From contig KZ627161.1 of NCBI GenBank assembly GCA_002917775.1, forward strand, positions 2,161,205-2,225,204: a DNA stretch of 64,000 nucleotides, in the 5' to 3' direction. Of this stretch, positions 11,668-22,193 are shown piece after piece. Source of the stretch: Glaciozyma antarctica PI12. Lineage: Eukaryota > Basidiomycota > Microbotryomycetes > Kriegeriales > Camptobasidiaceae. The position numbers and the translations under genes were made by a program. The notes below the pieces were generated by a model. That model was given only the letters and a program-made list of their open reading frames with translations. It searched no databases and was not told the DNA's origin. Numbering within the stretch: the stretch's first letter is position 1; every line of letters begins with the position of its first letter.

Positions 11668-12938
11668 ATGGCTCCTCCCAAGATGGACGTCGATGGACCT
11701 TCACCGCCCAAGACCAAGCGCAAGGCCACCAAGGGCGGTTCCGACTCGGAAGACGAGGCAGACTCAGACGTCGAGGTGAGCTCCCTCCCTTCCCTGCTCA
11801 CCTGAGGCTCTACTAACACGCCTGAACGCGCGCACAGATGCTCGACGTCGACTTCACCTTCTTTGATCCTCAACCGCACGACTACCATTCGATCAAGCTC
11901 CTCCTCTCCCAGCTCCTCTCTCACGACGCGAAGCTCCTCGACCTCGGAGGAGTTGCGAACCTCGTTTTGGAGCAGAAGCTGGTTGGGAGTACGGTTAAGA
12001 CGGACGGAGCTGAAGGGGATCCCTACGCCGTGTTGACGGTGCTGAACCTCAACGTCCACAAGGTGCGTCTCTGCCTGCGAGGGGAGCTGGAGCTGAACAG
12101 GGAGCTAACGCACGGCGCAGGACAACCCTTGCATTGCCTCCCTCATCACCTACATCCTTTCCAAGACCGCTACAAACTCCGACCTACACGAAACCCTCAC
12201 CGCCCTCTTTGCCCTCCCCGTTTCGGCTCCCAAACATGTCGGCCTCGTCCTCTCTGAACGCTTGGTCAACATGCCTGCTCAAGTCGTTCCGCCCATGTTC
12301 CGCATGCTGGAGGAGGAGCTACAATGGGCTCGCGACGAGGTGCGTTGTTTCTCCCTCTCCCTTCTCCGTCTCCCACCTCTCTCCCCCTCCCTCCCGCGTC
12401 CTCTTACTCCCTCCACAACGAGATACATCGCTGATCCCTACCGCAGCGAGAACCCTACGAATTCTCCTCCCTCCTCTTCCTCTCGCGCGTCTTCCTCTCC
12501 AGCACGGACGAGATGGAGGAAGACCCTAACGCAGCTCTCAACGCCACTGCCGCCGCCTCAGCAGGCGGGAAGAAGAACAAGAAGAAGAAGGCCAAGGCGG
12601 TGCACGAGCAGGCGAAGAGCGACGAGCAGGTGTGGATGTACCACGCAGAGGACGAGTTTATTGCGAGGGTACGTTCCTCCTTCGCTTCCCCCGTTCTCCC
12701 CCTCTCCCCCTTTCCCTCCGCTCCTCCGAACACCACTCGAGCCCGCACTAACCCCCTCAAGCAGTCAGCAACCCACACGCACGTCTTTAAGTTCACCTCC
12801 TCCCCCACCGCCGACGCCGAGGGCCGACAAGCCGATTCGTTTGGCGTCGAGACGAGGGGTCAGGTCATGCTCGTGCCGTGGAGCAAGTTTGGAGAGGTGG
12901 TGACGGGCTTGGAGGGGTTCTTAGGAGGGATGGAATGA
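11668..12938 (+). CDS. BCP1: BCP1/BCCIP family protein
   Basis: Five exons (11668-11775, 11838-12062, 12121-12339, 12447-12668, 12765-12938) encode about 315 residues. The N-terminus is a basic and acidic tail (KTKRKATKGGSDSEDEADSD). The BCP1 core follows (VDFTFFDPQPHDYHSIKLLL, then LVGSTVKTDGAEGDPYAVLT). The family ending (FTSSPTADAEG and GQVMLVPWSKF) is present. In yeast Bcp1 is a nuclear chaperone for ribosomal protein uL14 (Rpl23) and is needed for Mss4 export; animal BCCIP binds BRCA2 and p21. A Lys-rich insert (GGKKNKKKKAKAV) in exon 4 may serve as a nuclear localisation signal. Length and motif order are normal. Confidence 0.92.
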
Positions 12939-14578
12939 GTGTGTTTAGAACGGGGTGTGAGGGAGGGGTGGACAAAGTTGGTGGCGTACTGCTTGGGACT
13001 GCGTGCTTCTGCTTTGATTCGTTGCTTTCCCTGGCTAGACCGTGTACCTGCGCTGCTTTTGCCGCGCGATTCGGAATCGTCGCGGAGGTGGAATCGACCA
13101 ACGCCGCGGAGTTGGGTGCTTCTCTCTGCTTTCCCGCGACGGCTGGAGAGCCAGCGAAGAAAGCGGAGGTGGATGAGATCATGAGGGATATTGAGCAGGA
13201 GGGGTTGGTGCGGGGGGCCGAGGCGCCGCGCGAGGGAAGACGTTCATCTTGACGGCGTTGATGGTGCCGGAGGGGGAGAGGGGAGGGAGGCCGGTGATGA
13301 CTAGCCTGAGCTTTGCGATAAACGCTCGATTCGCCGATGTTTGTTGGAGGTCCGGTCGCGCTGAATGAGCGCTGGTTGGAGCGGTTGAGGGAAGGACTCG
13401 AAGAAGTGAGGGCTCCGAAGGGAGGTGGGCGTGCTTGAGGTGAAGAGGGTTGGCAGCTTTAGTAAATGTGAATGCTTGAGCTTGAAGAGATGTGCTTGCA
13501 AGCTTCGGGAAGAGCGAAAAAAGTGAGGGATCGCAAGGAGGTCAACGAGCTGGTGCGAGATCTGCAGAGGAGCGTTCGAGGAAAGACGAGAAGTGCTTCG
13601 TACGTCTCGAAGGTGCTGCTTGCGGAGATGAAAATGCGACAAGTGTTTGGTATGAGATGTGTAGAGGGGACAACGCAAGGAGTCGCGTGGTGGAAGAGCT
13701 TGAAGGAGCGGTGGAGAACGGCGTCGACTGGAATCTCGCTGGGAGGAAGGGGTGGAGTTGCGACGTGAGCGAGTATTGAAATGCTTTTGAGCAGCAGCAG
13801 AGAGCAGAGACGCCGCGAAAGACCACCGTAGAGGGTCAAAGACCGAGCGAGAGCTACGGAGGTTGACCGAGGTGGAGAGCTAGCAAGCTCGTCCTCTATG
13901 AGCTGCAATGGCGTAAGACTGTAAGAGGGCTGCTGCCAGTCGAGAGCAGGGAGTTGACGAGCAGGGATTTGACGAACAAAATTGACGTTCCTAGTTTCTT
14001 TCCTAGGACCATCGCTGAAGCGCTGAAGTCCCGCACAACGTCGCAACGAACCTCGCTCGACCAAGTCCAAACAGATTTGCCGTTGACCGAGCAGCGAGTA
14101 GAACTGAGTAGGTTGGAGTAGGAGGCCCTGGCGCCGATCTGGACCGCTTCGGTGACCCATTTGGTGGGGTTGAGGAGGAAAGGAGACCGCGGGAGGTGTC
14201 TACCAGACGCTCTGCTGAACGATTCAGCTCGCTCTTTTGCGTGTGCCTGGTCGTACTCACCTGGCGCCCAGTACCGCTGTCACGAAGCTTCGGAGCGAGA
14301 GGAACGAGTACAAGGGTGTTCCCCGTTCGGTGCGAAGTTCGAATTTGAGCGTTCGGAACCACGCGGATCGCTTCCGGCCAACGCCGCCCGCCCAATTCTG
14401 AGTTTTTTCGCCGGTCTGCTCTTGATCTTCCCCCATTCCCCCCCTTTTAGGTCTTCTCCCAACCTGTGAGTACCTGCTCCACCGACACACTTGGAGTGCC
14501 GACGAGCTTGTGTCGAACGAACTAGCGCTGACCTTGCTCTCGTCGTCCTCCCCGCCTCTGCAGAAACCAATCTCTAAA
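12939..14578. other. Long intergenic region with possible coding debris
   Basis: About 1.6 kb lies between BCP1 and the ADP/ATP carrier. Between about 13070 and 13440 the plus strand has stretches that read like protein in changing frames: EVDEIMRDIEQEGLVRGAEA, then TFILTALMVPEG, then GGPVALNERWLERLREGLEE. No splice chain joins them cleanly and I recognise no family. They may be a decayed gene or chance. The right end holds the carrier promoter, with a C-rich tract near 14440 and a probable 5' leader intron. Confidence 0.4.
14466..14563 (+). other. Probable 5'-UTR intron of the ADP/ATP carrier gene
   Basis: The donor is GTGAGT, a GCTGAC branch-like motif lies at 14527-14532, and the acceptor CTGCAG ends 16 nt before the start codon. 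No ATG-initiated frame of the carrier lies upstream, so this intron would sit in the leader. Confidence 0.6.
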
Positions 14579-16155
14579 ATGGCCGCCGCAGCTCCCGCCA
14601 AGAAGGCAGGAAAGACCCCCAAGGAGTTCATGGGTAAGCACAACACTGGCAGCGTCTACTGGCGAAGCGGTGGAGTAGGGAGGCTCGACGACGAGGAGGG
14701 AGCACCACGTCGGCTCGAGTTTTGCTCCTCCTATCGCTCGGTCGAGCTCTACTCCCCCGCTTCCTGGCAGCCTGCGTTCTCCTCGGAAGAGTTTTGCTAA
14801 CCAGTCGCCCTTTTTTCCTCCCTCGCAGCTGACTTCCTCATGGGTGGTGTCTCCGCCGCCGTCGCCAAGACGGCCGCCGCCCCCATCGAGCGCATCAAGC
14901 TCCTTGTCCAGAACCAGGGCGAGATGCTCAAGACTGGCCGCCTGTCCCACCCCTACAAGGGTATCATGGACTGCGGAGCCCGTACCTACGCCGACGAGGG
15001 AATGGTTTCCTGCAAGTCCCTTTCTTCCGCGTGCGGGGCGCTACCTCCATCCTAACGCCCTCCCTCCCCAGTCTGGCGTGGAAACACCGCGAACGTCATC
15101 CGTTACTTCCCTACCCAGGCCCTTAACTTGTACGCCGTCGTCGCTGCCGCTCGATCCCGCTTGATCCGACTCTGACGCCCTTTTTTTCTCCCCTCCTACA
15201 GTGCGTTCAAGGACTACTACAAGTCGCTCTTCTCCTACACCCAGGCCAAGGACGGTTACGCCATGTGGATGGCTGGCAACCTCGCCTCCGGAGGAGCCGC
15301 CGGAGCCACCTCCCTCCTCTTCGTCTACTCCCTCGACTACGCCCGCACCCGTCTCGCCAACGACAACAAGTCTTCCAAGAAGGGCTCCACTGGAGAGCGC
15401 CAGTTCAACGGCTTGCTGGATGTGTGCGTCGCTTCCGTTCGTGCGATTTTGACGACATCGCTGATGTTCCTCCCCCTCTCAACAGCTACAAGAAGACCCT
15501 CGCTTCCGATGGAATCGCCGGTCTCTACCGTGGTTTCCTCCCCTCCGTCGTCGGTATCATCGTGTACCGCGGTCTTTGTGCGTCCCTCGTCTCCGCGCCG
15601 CCTCCCTCGCCGCTGACGCCTTTTATGCGCAGACTTCGGAATGTACGACTCGCTCAAGCCCGTCGTCCTCACTGGCAACCTCAAGGGCAACTTCCTCGCC
15701 TCCTGTGCGTCTCGTCTCCCACTCGTCGTCGTCGACTCATTCTGACCCCCGCTCCTCGCAGTCGCCCTCGGATGGGGAGTCACCACCGGTGCCGGAATCG
15801 CTTCCTACCCTCTCGACACTATCCGTCGTCGCATGATGATGACCTCGGGAGAGAAGGTCCACTACAACGGCATGGTCGACTGCGGAAAGCAGATCATCAA
15901 GGCCGAGGGTGTCGCCTCGCTCTTCAAGGGTGCCGGAGCCAACATCCTCCGTGGTGTTGCCGGAGCTGGAGTCCTCTCCATGTACGACAAGCTCCAGGAG
16001 CTCCTCTTCGGAAAGGTCGTAAGTACTCGTTCCTCTTGCTCGTCGTGGACGATTCTGGATCCTCCGACCTTGGTCGTCGATTGACCTTTCTCGACGCCTC
16101 GAACGCTAGCTGACCCTCTTCTTCCCTTCTCTAGTACTCCGGAGGTTCCGGGTAA
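14579..16155 (+). CDS. AAC: Mitochondrial ADP/ATP carrier
   Basis: The carrier exchanges cytosolic ADP for matrix ATP across the inner mitochondrial membrane. Three mitochondrial-carrier repeats of about 100 residues are visible, each with its PX[DE]XX[KR] element: [15 protein letters not shown] and PLDTIRRR. The last belongs to the nucleotide-carrier signature RRRMMM. The N-terminus is [18 protein letters not shown] and the C-terminus is LLFGKVYSGGSG. The gene is cut by about nine short introns. Exon 1 is 14579-14633. Intron 2 (15012-15071) has a GC donor (GCAAGT), needed to give the conserved [18 protein letters not shown]. The length of about 310 residues is normal. There is no sign of damage. 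Confidence 0.95.
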
Positions 16156-16707
16156 GCTTGTCGCCCACCATAGCGGCTTTGTTCTTCCCATCCTTCGTTC
16201 CATCGTTCTTCCTTGTTCCCCCTCCCTCCCCCCAGAATCCTTTACTTCAGTATTGCTACGTCGAGGACTCTGCTATACAAAGCTCTAGATTCCGCATCCA
16301 TTCGTGTGTGGCGTCGGGAGAGAGCGATATGTTCGAGAAGCGAGAGACGAGCGCGACTTTGAGAGGAAGAGGTTCGCTCCGGACTTCTGAGACGACTTTG
16401 ACCTTGTTCCCTCTCGCGTTCTTCGTACGTCTCGTCAATTCAAGGGCCAGATATCCACGCTCAGTCTGTTCCGCCGCTCAATCTGCTCAAGCTTCGTCCT
16501 CGAAGAGCTCAGGAGCAAGCCGCACGAAAGTCGCGACGGGCTCACAGCGCACGCACTCGCTCCTCCAGCTTTCCGACCGCGCAGGAACAGCTCGCCACCG
16601 CGCCATTCTTCAATAAGAGGTGTTGGATGCCAACAATAAAACACAACAAGCTCTACCGCCCTCCTGCCCCTCCCTTCGGCGGCACCCTCCCCCTCTCCAT
16701 CAGCTTC
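16156..16707. other. Convergent 3' intergenic region
   Basis: The region lies between the stop codons of the carrier (plus strand) and the Gfd2-like gene (minus strand). No coding signal is seen. It should contain both 3' ends. An AATAAA-like motif occurs near 16612-16639 on the plus strand. Confidence 0.5.
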
Positions 16708-17991
16708 TCAAACACGTCCAATCTGCGCCCCTATCAGCCTGGGCATCCAGCCATAGAAGAAGACGAGAGGGACTCACGTATACCTCGCATCGTTCCCCGC
16801 ATTGTGAAGCCTCCTCGTCCTCACCTCCAGCACCTCGCAGCACGTTCCCAACTTCATCTGCTTCTTCTCCCTCACCCACCCCGCATACAACTTCTGCGTA
16901 TCGAGCACGAAGATTCCTTTCGTCGGCGGGGGACCACGTCGGAGGGGAAGGAGGTCGCGGATGAAGGAGGACGTGTCGACGCCGAGGAGTTCGAGGGCGG
17001 TTAGGTCGGAGCGAGGGTCGTGCATTATCAAGAAGAGAGGAGAGTGGGTCGAGAGAGAGGTGAAGAGGGTTTGGAGAATTTTGAGGAGCGTCGAGGAGGG
17101 GACGGTGGTGGTGGTGCCAAAGTCGAAGTGCTGCGATGGGAGTTAGAGAGCGCACGAACGAGCGGAGGAAGTGACGAACGTCGCGGGCGTCGGGGCAGTA
17201 GCGGCCGTTGCGACGGTGGGCGTTCTCTTGGACCACTGTGCGAGAGTTAGCTAGGCCCAGCGTCGCAGTGAGGCTGGACGAACCGACGTGACGATCTTCG
17301 CGCTCAGCGGTCCCCTCGCTCCCAAACACGACCTGGCTCCATCCAAACTCGGTCAAGAGAAAGTGGTCATGCTCCCATGTCTCCTGCAAGGTGCGTTCCA
17401 TCAGCTTATGCCCTCCTCCGCAACCACAGCGAGAAACGCACCACATCCAGCGCCAGGAACGCCGCCTGCGATCCTCCCATCGCGTTCTCATACACCCTCT
17501 TCATCGCCTCCAAATCCTTGGCCGTATCCACCGTCGCCATCGAGTTATCCACCCGCTGCATCTCCAGCAACTTGCTCTCGACCTGCGCCGTGCTCTCGAA
17601 ATGCCACTTCTTGATCCCACCCTGCAACTTGGCGCGCGGAACGTTCGCATCCGCCTTCCACGATGCCGCCGCGCGCGTCGGGCCCATCGTGATGGCGAGG
17701 TGGGAGGTGAGAAGCTCGCCTTGCTTGTCGGAGAGGTACAGCTCGGGAGCTTTGACGGGAGAGGTCGATGACTCGTAGAGCGTTATCGGCGCGCCAAGCA
17801 GCGAGAGGAGGCCGTGGGGAGTCGAGAGGGATTGGAAGAAGGTGCGGGCGAGAGGATCCTTCTTGAGCGTCGGGGAGTTCTTCCAAGAGTACATGACTGG
17901 GGCGAGGGGGTCAGCAACGGGCGCGGGGACGGAGGGAGACCGGCGGACCATATTTGTAGGGAACAAAGTAGGTGGGGAGAAGGTCGTCCAT
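16708..17991 (-). CDS. Gfd2/YDR514C-like protein with a DEDDh nuclease-type fold
   Basis: The model starts MDDLLPTYFVPYKY and is joined by short introns into a protein of about 330 residues. The second half carries a ribonuclease-H-like fold. Motif I is ALDVETW, with the Asp and Glu of a DEDD exonuclease split by an intron. Then come LLTEFGWSQVVFG, ENAHRRNGRYCPDARD, MHDPRSDLTALELLGV (motif II region) and HNAGNDARYTL (motif III with His and Asp). This matches the conserved C-terminal domain of fungal Gfd2, YDR514C and QDE-2-interacting-type proteins. The acidic residues appear intact, so nuclease activity is possible but unproven. The C-terminal exon (TLIGAQIGRV) and the start are less certain than the core. 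Confidence 0.72.
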
Positions 17992-18562
17992 TGGTGCCGT
18001 GGGTCGTAACCAGTGTAGGTAGCGCGGCGCCCAAGCCTGGGGAGCGTGAGCGGGAGGGCGTATTGTTGTCGAAGGAGAGCGAGTTCCTGCGCACGCCAGG
18101 GTCAGCTCCTGGGCCTGAATATGTGCTACGAGGTGTTCTGGTGCTTCCTGACTCGGTTGGGGGACACCAGTCAAGGCTCCGGCAGCGGGGGGAGGAGAGC
18201 AGCTCGCTCGGCAGCTCCCCTTGGATTCGCCCGACGCCGTGAGAACGGCCGCTCACTCACCGGTAGATGCGCAGTCTGTGGTGCTCCCCAATGGCGTGTC
18301 TGCCTCGACCTTGAAGTCGGCGAGCGCTGTGGTTGAAGGCGAAGCGCCAACAGCTCGAAGTCGGCTTCGATTTCAATGGCTCTCTTCCTCCGACCACGAC
18401 CCGCCATTGCTCTGGACGACAGACTCTCTGCGGTCCTTCAAGACGTTACTCCTAGTTACGCACGACCGCTTGACCTGGTCCAGCTCCCCAGCTAATCCGT
18501 CCGCAACAGCTCCCTCCACAACCAGCTGCGCTCGGCCTCCCCTCCCTGTCCCCTTCGACCTC
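17992..18562. other. Divergent intergenic region
   Basis: The region holds the promoters of the Gfd2-like gene (minus strand) and an F-box gene (plus strand). The part near 18460-18562, including the motif CAGCTCCCCAGCTAATCC, is clearly similar to DNA just upstream of the F-box gene at 48921. The promoter was therefore duplicated together with the gene. Confidence 0.6.
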
Positions 18563-19639
18563 ATGCCCGCCTCCATCCAATCCTTCCCTCCCGAGGTCAT
18601 CAGCCGTATTTTGGAGCTCGGTTCCGACGACTCTCTGGGCTTTGGGACTCGACCAAGGTCCGACAAAGGAGGCGCGCACGTTCCTCCGCACTTCGGCGCT
18701 CGTCTGTCAAGCCTGGACGGGACCGGCGCAGGCTGCGCTATGGAGGCACGTCAAGTTGAGGCATCACAAGCAGGCGGCGTCTTTCTGCTGGAGCCAGCGC
18801 ACTTTGGATTTAGTTACGCGGACGCTCGTGCTGGAGGTCGGTCACGAAAAAGGAGACGCAGAGTCGGCAGGGTTAGCTCTTCGGCTCTCGCGGGGGGTAA
18901 CGACCTTGTCTCTTAGCGGTGACTGGCTTCATCCAACAAAGTTGTGCACACCCAATCTTGCCGGTGAGTGGCGCGATCGCAAGGTCAGGCGGGTCAGGGA
19001 CTGACGCTGACCTCGTCGCAATCAGGAATCATTGCCCTTCACCTTTCCATCACGCCGCTTCGAGCACCCAAACTCCCAAACGCCGTCCACTTTCCTTTCC
19101 GCCTTTCGTACCTGCACCTCGAATTATTCGACAAGGGGCCGCTCCCTCCCCACTTCGTCTTGGCCATCTTTCAGCCCTCCATCTCCTCCCTCCACCTGAG
19201 TTCGAGGAATGCCGGGCCCGGTACGCTTGCGACGGAGCGCTTCATTCGAGGCGTGCTCGTTCCTTCCCTCATTCGCATTGGCCCGAACCTCGTTCGCCTC
19301 ACCCTCTCCATCGCTCGCCGCGTCAAGGTCCTCTTCAACCCCTTTTTCCAATCCTGCACTCATCTCCAACACATCACTACACGACTTGGCGAAGGCGGTG
19401 AAATCCTCTTCATTCCCTCATCTCTCCACTCGTGGACCCCCAGCTTTTGGAACCAGTTCTCCATCAGCGGCCTCCTCGAAGTTCTCCGCGTGGCGCCCGC
19501 GCTGACAGAGCTCGAGACTCTCACGCTGGCACGCCAAAAGAACGTCTCGCGCCCGAAAAGTTTTGAGACGCTTGAGGGGGCGGTGGAGCTGTTGGATGAG
19601 TGCGAGAAGCGCGGCATCATGCTGGTCAAGGATTTTTGA
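18563..19639 (+). pseudogene. F-box/LRR-type gene with an apparent frameshift
   Basis: The N-terminal F-box reads SIQSFPPEVISRILELG, followed in a shifted frame by TFLRTSALVCQAWTGPAQAA. Compared with the related gene at 48921, the segment between the two is one base longer (94 versus 93 nt). A single-base insertion near 18620-18675 is the simplest reading; a very short 37-nt intron is less likely. A normal intron (about 18962-19025, GTGAGT donor) joins CTPNLA to GIIALHLSITPL. Leucine-rich segments follow (FRLSYLHLELF, SISSLHLSS, NLVRLTLSIAR). The end is the family tail GAVELLDECEKRGIMLVKDF. F-box proteins recruit substrates to SCF ubiquitin ligases. This may be a damaged gene or a sequencing error. 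Confidence 0.6.
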
Positions 19640-19860
19640 GGGTGCGTTTCTCTCTCGCTTCCGCCTTAGGGACCTGCGAGCTGACTTCTCGCGTCGTCAA
19701 GATTACTTCGGCGGTGGAGGATGGGCTTGGGGAACTCGGGCGTAGCGATTAGCTTGGAACACGATCTTGACGGCTTTCTCGCTAGATCCTTGCAACCGAG
19801 GGACAACTCTGCTCGATTCACGATTCTCTCTCATGCTCGCTGGCAAACGTATCGCGCCTT

Positions 19861-21880
19861 TCATTGCTTTCGAACGGGGTACGCCGCCTCCAGCCACGCC
19901 GACGGTACCAACCTCTCCCCCTCCCGCGCACAAAAGTACTTGCCCGTCTCGACGCCCAGCTCGATCTCGCGTACCTGCTCCGGCGTGCACACCGGGACTC
20001 CTCCCAGGAGGTCTTCCTCGATTTCGACCGTCTCGCCAGCGGCGTTGAGCTGCGTCGCAGAGCGAATTCAGCATTGAGAGAGGGCGAGAGAGGGAAGGAC
20101 GAACGAGGAGGTACCAAATCTGAATCTTGACGTATTCTCCCTCCGATTCGTCGTCCGAAACGTCTGCGCAACGCGCTCATCAGCTCAGCTCGGAACGGTC
20201 GAGAGAGCGACTCACAATTCTCCTCCTCCTGCTGCCAACAACGGCAGACGAGCGACGTGCTCGCTATCCCTCCTGGCGAGACCCGAGCCAGCATCGCTCC
20301 GACCTGATACTTCGGCTCCTCCTCCCAAACGTCGAGATCTGGCATCCCCAGCGGCGCCGACTCCTCGACATCGAGAATCGCATCGCAAATGGCGCGCCCT
20401 TCAGCCTTGGCGTCATCGTTACAGCGTGGGAGCATGTACTGCTGAATGACGCCGACGTCGAAGGGGAAGGATCGCTGCGTCCTGTCGTAGACGAGGGCAT
20501 GAACGGGCCCGGGCGTGTAGCTGGGATTTGCGAGGAGGTACATCTGTAGGGCGGCGAAATGGAGTGCGGCGCGGTGGGGGCCGGGGGGAGTAGCGAGGAC
20601 GTGGAGGGTGATGTCTCGCGCGGCGTGGCGAGCGATCTGTCCGGGGAGAGTTAGCGATAGAGTCGGTGAAATCGAATGAAGCGGGCAGACGATGGCGACG
20701 GTGGATTCGAAAAAAAGGAGATCGGTATCTACGGGTACGCCCGAAAGAAGATGCGAGTCCGTCAAGATCTTGACGACGGCAGAGCGACTGAGGAGGCTCA
20801 GTGGAGGCGGACCAGCCAGGTAGAACCAGTCTGATTCCCCTTTCGAGCTCGATCGCCGTGCGAGGCGGACAAGGCGATTGCTGTTGACGACCTGCGCCTC
20901 GATGTCCCATTCGGCGGGAAGGCTGTTGACGAGGGCGCAGAAGGTGGCGACGATGGGAAGACTGGCCCAGCCTTTCGACTGAGTAGGGTCGATAGCTTCG
21001 GCTAAAAGGTCTCCAGGAACGAACGGAAGGGAGTCGTCGAAGGCCTCGTGGAGAAACGGCTGTATCCGAGACGGAGGAGGTCAGGCAGATTCGGGAGCGA
21101 GCGCCTCGGCGAGAGGAGGAGACTCACGTCGGATCCCTGCTGCTTGGCAAATCGCATGAGACCCGTCCACACGTGAACACAGACGTGAGAGAGATGAGTG
21201 AACGAGTCCGTATGGTCCAGTTCATGAGAACCGTTGACCACGTCCCGTCGCATCAAAGTGAGCAGTCCTTTGAGCTGCGCTCCGAAATGAGCTTCCGCAC
21301 TCTCGCTCGGAACTAGAGAACGTAGACATACCTTGGCTGGGCTGGCACCCTTGTGCACAGATAAAGCTGCCAACGAATCGAACAACGTCGGCCCGTCCTC
21401 ATCGTCGCCGATCCGGCTCCACGTCTCCAGCGCTGCTGCCCGCAGAATGATTCCCAGCGCCGTCTTCGACCAGTATCGTAACGCGATCCACTCCTTCGGC
21501 GATTCCTCGTCCGCCAGCTCCGCCATTTTCCTAAGTCGGTCGACGACGTTGAGACCAAGCGAAACAAGTTTTGCGATAGTGTCCGTACGCCCGTGCGTCG
21601 CCAGCGCCAAAGCCCTGATGAGGGTGGCCGCCTTCTGGTCGTACTGGAATCGTAGGCGGTAGTACGCGGCGCCGCCCTGCTCGCTCGCAGAGGGCAGAGA
21701 GCGGTTCGCGTCGGTCCAGGAGTCGAGGTGGTGCGCCCAGACGACGCTGGACTTTGAGATGGCGGAGAGGCGCTTGGAGACTAGAGTGCAGGTGATAAGA
21801 GTAGCTACGGAGCTGCGGTCGTCCTTTGGGAGGAAGGATAGTATGTGTTCGAGGACTTCGTTTGGCAGAGAGGATGCCAT
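19861..21880 (-). CDS. F-box protein with C-terminal YccV-like (FBXO21-type) domain, copy A
   Basis: The start MASSLPNEVLEHILSFLP was chosen by alignment with the paralogue at 38542. The F-box continues TCTLVSKRLSAISKSSVVW. A helical middle region follows (LALATHGRTDTIAKLVSLGL, then WIALRYWSKTALGIILRAAA). The C-terminus has the YccV/hemimethylated-DNA-binding-like fold: PKYQVGAMLARVSPGG, VCRCWQQEEE, GEYVKIQIW and LNAAGETVEIEEDLL. It ends GKYFCAREGERLVPSAWLEA. This arrangement is that of FBXO21-like SCF adaptors. It probably acts in protein turnover. Several short introns separate the parts, and it shares a 313-bp divergent promoter with the helicase gene. Some central exon borders are approximate. 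Confidence 0.78.
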
Positions 21881-22193
21881 GGGAGCTGGACGAAGAACGC
21901 GAGTTAGCTCACGCCGGCTGGGGAACATCTGCCCACGTACTTGAGCTCTAACTGACAACAACCTGAAGCAGTGAGGAAGGCTGGGGGATTGGAGAAGCGA
22001 AGGACGAGAGAGTGAAGTCGCGTCTCCCTTTCTCCTCCTTCCACCTCCCCGACAAGTCGTCTGCTTCCTCCCACCGCCCCTGGAGCACCAGCGGCACCTT
22101 CAGAGGACTCCAGTCTTTCATCCACTCAGCCCAGTCGACTCCAACCGCTCCGAACTCGCCTGGCCTCTGCACCACTATCGACGCGCTCAGCTC
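21881..22193. other. Divergent promoter between F-box/YccV copy A and the helicase
   Basis: The spacer between the two start codons is 313 bp. No coding signal is supported, although an open frame continues upstream of the F-box start on the minus strand. Confidence 0.5.

Noticed and set aside
13459-14160. 234-codon minus-strand frame and opposing plus-strand frames
   Set aside because: Opposing long frames in the same stretch are expected from base composition; no splice-linked exons or domains support either.
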